Notes under the pieces: generated by a model
What the model was told of the DNA's origin: nothing
Databases searched by the model: none
Seen by the model: the letters and a program-made list of their open reading frames with translations, nothing else
From: Spirochaetota bacterium
Lineage (GTDB): Bacteria; Spirochaetota; JAGLSM01
Reading direction: 5' to 3'
Assembly (NCBI GenBank): GCA_023135745.1
Contig: JAGLSM010000039.1
Coordinates: forward strand, 1 to 9,871
DNA: 9,871 bases
Shown here: in pieces, positions 7,115 through 9,871 of the stretch
Numbering within the stretch: position 1 is the first letter of the stretch
How the letters are laid out: each line of letters opens with the position of its first letter
Translations under genes and position numbers: made by a program

Positions 7115-7150
7115 ATAGAACACGGATCTGACGGATCCGGCAGATCTTTA
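7115..7150 (-). repeat. Dispersed intergenic repeat, copy 1
   Basis: ATAGAACACGGATCTGACGG at 7115-7134 continues to CAGATCTTTA. Its reverse complement ends GTTCTAT like copies 0 and 3, so it points the other way. It runs straight into the 49-bp palindrome at 7149. Confidence 0.55.
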
Positions 7151-7197
7151 TACTGAGCTTGCAGTGAGCGTAGCCGAACTGCGATAGTCGAAGTATA
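7149..7197. repeat. 49-bp palindromic element placed at the edge of repeat copy 1
   Basis: The ends are perfect inverted repeats, TATACT (7149-7154) and AGTATA (7192-7197). An inner stem pairs TTGCAGT (7159-7165) with ACTGCGA (7178-7184), with one G-T pair, around a 12-nt loop. Its termini, ACTGAGC and GTCGAAGT, resemble the 'ACTGAGC...GTCGAAGT' palindromes that are common between genes in many environmental genomes. It has no coding capacity and its function is unknown. Confidence 0.55.
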
Positions 7198-7319
7198 CAC
7201 TGATCTTTTTAAAAATCTAATAATGCTGATTATTTAATACAATCTCTTATTCTTTCAAATTATTTCGTAAAAATATTCCTTAAATCTTAGAAAATCAGCC
7301 ACCTATAAAACAAATAGTG

Positions 7320-7355
7320 ATAGAACACTGATCTGACAGATTGAACGGATTTTGT
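7320..7355 (-). repeat. Dispersed intergenic repeat, copy 2
   Basis: ATAGAACACTGATCTGACAG at 7320-7339 continues to ATTGAACGGATTTTGTTC. It has the same orientation as copy 1 and shares ATAGAACAC-GATCTGAC with it. It is more diverged from copies 0 and 3. Confidence 0.5.
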
Positions 7356-7431
7356 TCTTTAATTTTATATTCAAAGTAAATTGAAAATGATGAATTATCT
7401 ACTAATTTAGACCACCTACTAAAATAATATT

Positions 7432-7480
7432 AAAAAAAGATCCGTGCAAATCAGCCGCATCCGTGTCATCCGCGTTCTAT
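7432..7480 (+). repeat. Dispersed intergenic repeat, copy 3
   Basis: It starts AAAAAAAGATCCGTGCAAAT and ends GTCATCCGCGTTCTAT. It aligns well with copy 0 at 105-152 and is inverted relative to copies 1 and 2. Confidence 0.6.
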
Positions 7481-7520
7481 AAACCAAGAGAAATAGAACC
7501 CAGATTAACTATATTAAAAC

Positions 7521-8158
7521 CTACAGGTCCTCATTGAAATTCTCATCCATAAAACCAATAACTGCCCTTAAAGAAGTACCCCTGTCGAAACCTTTTTGCT
7601 GTAAAAATAAAAAAAGTTTTTTTTTACGTCTTCATAACTCATTTTTTTAAGATTTTTGTATTTTACAGTCAGCGACTTATAAGCCAATTCTTCGATCTCA
7701 TATCTCTCATACATCTCTTTAACAGTGTCATCAATAGTCTGTTTACCAAATTTCTTAGCATATAAATCAGAACGAAGGGCATAGGGACCATAAGATTTTT
7801 TTTCTATTCTCATTACAGCATAATCAACGGCTGTTTTTTTATCATTAATCAGACCATTAAGTTCCAGAATATCAATAGAAGTATCTATGTTTTCTTTTTT
7901 AAAATCTTTTGAAAACAAAGCATCACTTATATACTTCTTCGATCTCGGCTGTGATGAAAGAAGCCTCAGGGCCTTTTGATAACATAGATAAATTTCACAT
8001 GCTACATTAAACTGTAACAAAAATTCGGCAGAATAATCCTGTCCGGTGTAAACCTCAAACTCACGGCAGAGCCACTTTGTGGACTGCATTAGAGGTTCAT
8101 CGTCCATATATACCACGACAGAATTGCCCTTAATGGTTTTAATGTCTGTAATTATCAT
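7521..8158 (-). CDS. recX: RecX regulatory protein, reading frame broken near the C-terminus
   Basis: RecX binds RecA filaments and limits RecA recombinase activity. From ATG 8158 the frame shows three-helix RecX repeats: ALRLLSSQPRSKKYISDALF (63-82), ILELNGLINDKKTAVDYAVM (97-116) and YGPYALRSDLYAKKFGKQTI (123-142, the G-x-x-x-L-x-x-x-L pattern). In this frame the protein ends at 7568 (196 residues) with an atypical tail. After AAA AAA AAC (codons 179-181) the -1 frame instead gives LFLFLQQKGFDRGTSLRAV, then IGFMDENFNEDL and TAG at 7523-7521. The LQQKGFDRGTSLRAV segment fits the closing RecX helix. The full protein would be 212 residues. The break sits in an A9 tract (7625-7617) followed by C and T7. 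It may be a sequencing error, a real mutation, polymerase slippage or programmed -1 frameshifting at A_AAA_AAC. The order recX then alaS matches the common recA-recX-alaS layout, but recA is absent here. The ribosome site is weak. Confidence 0.85.
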
Positions 8159-8167
8159 CTGATTATT

Positions 8168-8196
8168 AACCTAGCTTACGGCTATTAAAGAGTCAA
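8168..8196 (-). promoter_or_regulatory. Candidate recX promoter
   Basis: On the minus strand TTGACT (8196-8191, 5/6 to consensus) and TAGGTT (8173-8168, 3/6) are 17 bp apart. Transcription would start about 2-4 bases before the recX ATG, so the message would be almost leaderless. That is consistent with the poor Shine-Dalgarno. The -35 shares one base with the palindrome at 8196-8212. Confidence 0.35.
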
Positions 8197-8212
8197 GAAA
8201 AAGGCTTTTTCT
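8196..8212. promoter_or_regulatory. Perfect 17-bp dyad next to the recX -35 box, possible operator
   Basis: AGAAAAAG (8196-8203), a central G, and CTTTTTCT (8205-8212) form a perfect 8-bp inverted repeat in the spacer between the divergent recX and floA genes. It is placed where a repressor or activator of recX could bind. I do not recognise it as a LexA box of any well-known type. As RNA it could only form a poor hairpin, because the loop would be too short without opening the centre. Confidence 0.35.
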
Positions 8213-8279
8213 CTTGCGTTTCAGTTAACAACCTGCAAAATGAATATTCCTAAAATAAGTTCCATCAGGATGAATTATA

Positions 8280-8308
8280 TCGACAAATACGGTTTTATGG
8301 AATAGATT
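8280..8308 (+). promoter_or_regulatory. Candidate sigma70-type promoter for floA
   Basis: TCGACA (8280-8285, 5/6 to TTGACA) and TAGATT (8303-8308, 4/6 to TATAAT) are separated by exactly 17 bp. They would give a leader of about 45 nt ending in the strong ribosome site AAGGAGG (8344-8350), 10 nt before ATG 8361. Confidence 0.4.
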
Positions 8309-8360
8309 GATGAGATAGAGAAAAACAGATAGAACAAAATAATAAGGAGGAATTAAAATC

Positions 8361-9338
8361 ATGGAAAGCGCATTAATTGTAGGAATCATAGCAGGAGGAG
8401 TAATATTCATTTCCCTGTTTTTTCATTTTATACCGGTTGGACTATGGGTCACGGCTATGGCCGCGAAGGTACGGGTATCCATTCTATCACTCATTGGTAT
8501 GCGTCTTAGAAAGGTCAATCCGCGTATGATTATCCCGGCTAAAATAATGGCCGCTAAAGCAGGTATAACCATATCTACAAATGATCTTGAAGCTCATTTT
8601 CTTGCCGGAGGAAGGGTCCAGAATGTTGTCAACGCTCTTATAGCGGCTGATAAGGCTAATATCGATCTTCCTTTTGAAAGGGCTGCCGCTATTGACCTTG
8701 CAGGAAGAGACGTTCTGGATGCTGTAAAAATGTCTGTAAATCCCCGTGTTATCGAAACACCTATGGTAGCAGCTGTTGCCAAGGACGGAATTCAAGTAAA
8801 AGCAATTTCCAAAGTAACCGTAAGAGCAAACCTCGCAAGACTGGTCGGAGGAGCAGGAGAAGAAACCATTATTGCTAGAGTCGGAGAAGGCATCGTAACA
8901 ACAATCGGTTCATCGGTATCACATAAGAGTGTACTTGAGAACCCGGATAAAATCTCAAAAACAGTCCTTGAAAAAGGTCTGGATTCGGGAACAGCCTTTG
9001 AGATACTCTCCATAGACATTGCGGATGTTGATGTCGGAAAAAATATCGGAGCTGCCCTGCAGATGGATCAGGCAGAAGCAGATAAAAACATTGCGCAGGC
9101 AAAGGCCGAAGAACGCAGGGCAATGGCAGTTGCTAAAGAACAGGAAATGGTTGCAAGGGTTTCAGAGATGCGCGCAAAAGTTGTTGAGGCTGAAGCATTA
9201 ATCCCGATCGCAATGGCCGAAGCGTTTAAAAAAGGCAACCTTGGTGTTATGGATTATTATTCAATGAAAAATGTAATGGCAGATACCCAGATGAGGGATT
9301 CAATCAGTAAATCCGGCGCTAAAAAGAAAAAAGACTAG
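8361..9338 (+). CDS. floA: Flotillin-like protein FloA (UPF0365 family)
   Basis: The protein is 325 residues, close to the usual 330. FloA proteins are membrane-attached scaffold proteins that oligomerise in ordered lipid domains and help organise membrane-linked signalling and secretion. A hydrophobic N-terminal segment (about 4-31, [20 protein letters not shown] onward) anchors it as a hairpin or single helix. [20 protein letters not shown] (50-69) and [20 protein letters not shown] (73-92) are characteristic family blocks. The SPFH/PHB-like part follows (about 105-225: [40 protein letters not shown]). A long Ala/Glu-rich helical region (about 232-290, [20 protein letters not shown]) provides coiled-coil assembly. 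The tail is lysine-rich. ATG 8361 has a strong Shine-Dalgarno, suggesting high expression. FloA is often encoded with an NfeD-type protein, and none is seen upstream. The zinc-ribbon gene 11 bp downstream is the likely operon partner. Confidence 0.95.
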   Translation: MESALIVGIIAGGVIFISLFFHFIPVGLWVTAMAAKVRVSILSLIGMRLRKVNPRMIIPAKIMAAKAGITISTNDLEAHFLAGGRVQNVVNALIAADKANIDLPFERAAAIDLAGRDVLDAVKMSVNPRVIETPMVAAVAKDGIQVKAISKVTVRANLARLVGGAGEETIIARVGEGIVTTIGSSVSHKSVLENPDKISKTVLEKGLDSGTAFEILSIDIADVDVGKNIGAALQMDQAEADKNIAQAKAEERRAMAVAKEQEMVARVSEMRAKVVEAEALIPIAMAEAFKKGNLGVMDYYSMKNVMADTQMRDSISKSGAKKKKD

Positions 9339-9349
9339 AGCCTTTTATC

Positions 9350-9871
9350 ATGGAAGATTTTATAGTCATTGCCGTCATAGCGATTGGTGTCATTAGTTCA
9401 ATAGTATCCAAACTCAGTGAAAATAAGCAGAGCAGGCAACCTGAACGCCAACCGTCGCAACCGGAGCAGTCAACTCAAAGACGTGACAGCGGCTCAGTAT
9501 TTGACCAAATATTTGGGCCGTCTGTACCGGAACCTGATTTTGGAATGGGCCATTCAGAAACAGATACCTCTGAGGATACTCTTGAGTGTGAAGAATGCGG
9601 GTATATGAATAAAGATTCTTACAAATTCTGTCTTGCCTGCGGGAATACTCTGGCATATGAAAAATCATCAAAGAAAAAACACCCAATAAATTATGAACAT
9701 CAAAGTATCTCTGAAAAAAAAGATTCAACTGATAATTTGCATTCTGTACACAAAAAAGCTGTCATTGAAAAACCACATCAAAGCATTACCAAATCTATAG
9801 AACTTGATTTAGACATTGACAACATAAGTAAAGCAATAATAATGAATGAAATACTAATGCCGCCTGTATCC
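9350..9871 (+). CDS. Membrane-anchored zinc-ribbon protein downstream of floA (partial, runs off the window)
   Basis: The frame is open from ATG 9350 to the window edge (174 codons). Residues 4-20 (FIVIAVIAIGVISSIVS) form one N-terminal transmembrane helix. A Gln/Pro/Arg-rich linker follows (about 25-48). Next is a zinc ribbon with CxxC pairs at C80/C83 and C94/C97 (CEECGYMNKDSYKFCLACG, ten residues between pairs), then a charged, His/Lys-rich, probably disordered stretch. The visible end, SKAIIMNEILMPPVS, is hydrophobic with an E-I-L-x-P-P core. I associate that with the conserved C-terminal tail of several small membrane proteins, so the stop is probably only a few residues past the window. 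The start is 11 bp after the floA stop, with at best a weak ribosome site (TAGAG), so it is probably translated from the floA message. Specific function is unknown; a role beside FloA in the membrane is inference from position and topology. Confidence 0.75.
   Translation, partial: MEDFIVIAVIAIGVISSIVSKLSENKQSRQPERQPSQPEQSTQRRDSGSVFDQIFGPSVPEPDFGMGHSETDTSEDTLECEECGYMNKDSYKFCLACGNTLAYEKSSKKKHPINYEHQSISEKKDSTDNLHSVHKKAVIEKPHQSITKSIELDLDIDNISKAIIMNEILMPPVS

Larger units (their letters stand above)
7075..7520. other. 446-bp repeat-filled spacer between recX and alaS
   Basis: No open frame of protein-like character is seen. The spacer holds three copies of the dispersed repeat (7115-7150, 7320-7355, and 7432-7480 in the opposite orientation) and one 49-bp palindrome (7149-7197). 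The outermost copies face each other: ATAGAACACGGAT at 7115 against ATCC(G)CGTTCTAT ending at 7480. The whole 366-bp block is therefore bounded by inverted repeats. The AT-rich stretches 7200-7315 and 7360-7430 show no recognisable signal. The alaS promoter must lie here or upstream of recX, but no good -35/-10 pair stands out. Confidence 0.6.

Noticed and set aside
7075..7520. T-box or other riboswitch ahead of alaS, or a CRISPR array from the repeated words
   Set aside because: There is no T-box core, anticodon-like specifier stem or terminator hairpin. The repeats are few, diverged, in mixed orientation and without regular spacers.
8240..8305. 21-codon open frame before floA as a possible leader peptide
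   Set aside because: It has no ribosome site and overlaps the candidate floA promoter, so it would not be on the transcript.
8225..8410. Minus-strand open frame of 61 codons overlapping the floA start
   Set aside because: Its first third is the antisense of floA. The end (VDIIHPDGTYFRNIHFAGC) looks mildly protein-like but is too short and has no start of its own.

Overview
The window is AT-rich and reads as the chromosome of a Gram-negative bacterium. The signs are a predicted secreted beta-barrel-like protein, a PilZ protein, a FloA flotillin and a complete alanyl-tRNA synthetase. The AlaRS sequence and the PilZ and FloA neighbours look most like Spirochaetota or a related Gram-negative lineage. 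That placement is an impression from family resemblance and was not tested. Single-gene transcription units, several repeat-filled spacers and two frame-broken loci suggest an ordinary housekeeping region that accumulates small intergenic repeats.

Layout. Positions 1-90 hold the C-terminal end of a gene that resembles an XRE-type regulator. A degenerate dispersed repeat follows, then a small DUF3783-like protein (243-656, +). This converges, with a 3-bp gap, on a PlsC/PlsB-type acyltransferase (660-1772, -). Upstream of the acyltransferase on the minus strand is a previously unlabelled, frame-broken coding remnant (about 1803-2037). Next on the plus strand come a PilZ c-di-GMP-binding protein (2101-2559) and a small secreted, probably outer-membrane protein (2585-3184), likely one transcription unit. 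A 500-bp spacer (3185-3687) carries two abutting hairpins and a longer inverted repeat.

The minus strand then carries recX (7521-8158), a 446-bp repeat-rich spacer, alaS (4435-7074) and an orphan 7-TM protein whose GTG start directly abuts the alaS stop. The recX-alaS order matches the recA-recX-alaS arrangement of many bacteria, but recA is not next to recX here. recX is interrupted by a -1-type frame break at an A9 tract containing A_AAA_AAC, and its true C-terminus is intact in the other frame. This is the most interesting sequence-level observation in the window.

Divergently from recX lie floA (8361-9338), with a strong Shine-Dalgarno, and 11 bp downstream a membrane-anchored zinc-ribbon protein (9350 to the window end, partial), probably its operon partner. 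I saw no CRISPR array, tRNA, rRNA, transposase or phage gene. I found no convincing novel multi-gene system. The best leads are the recX frame break, the floA/zinc-ribbon pair, the structured spacers and the broken minus-strand locus.
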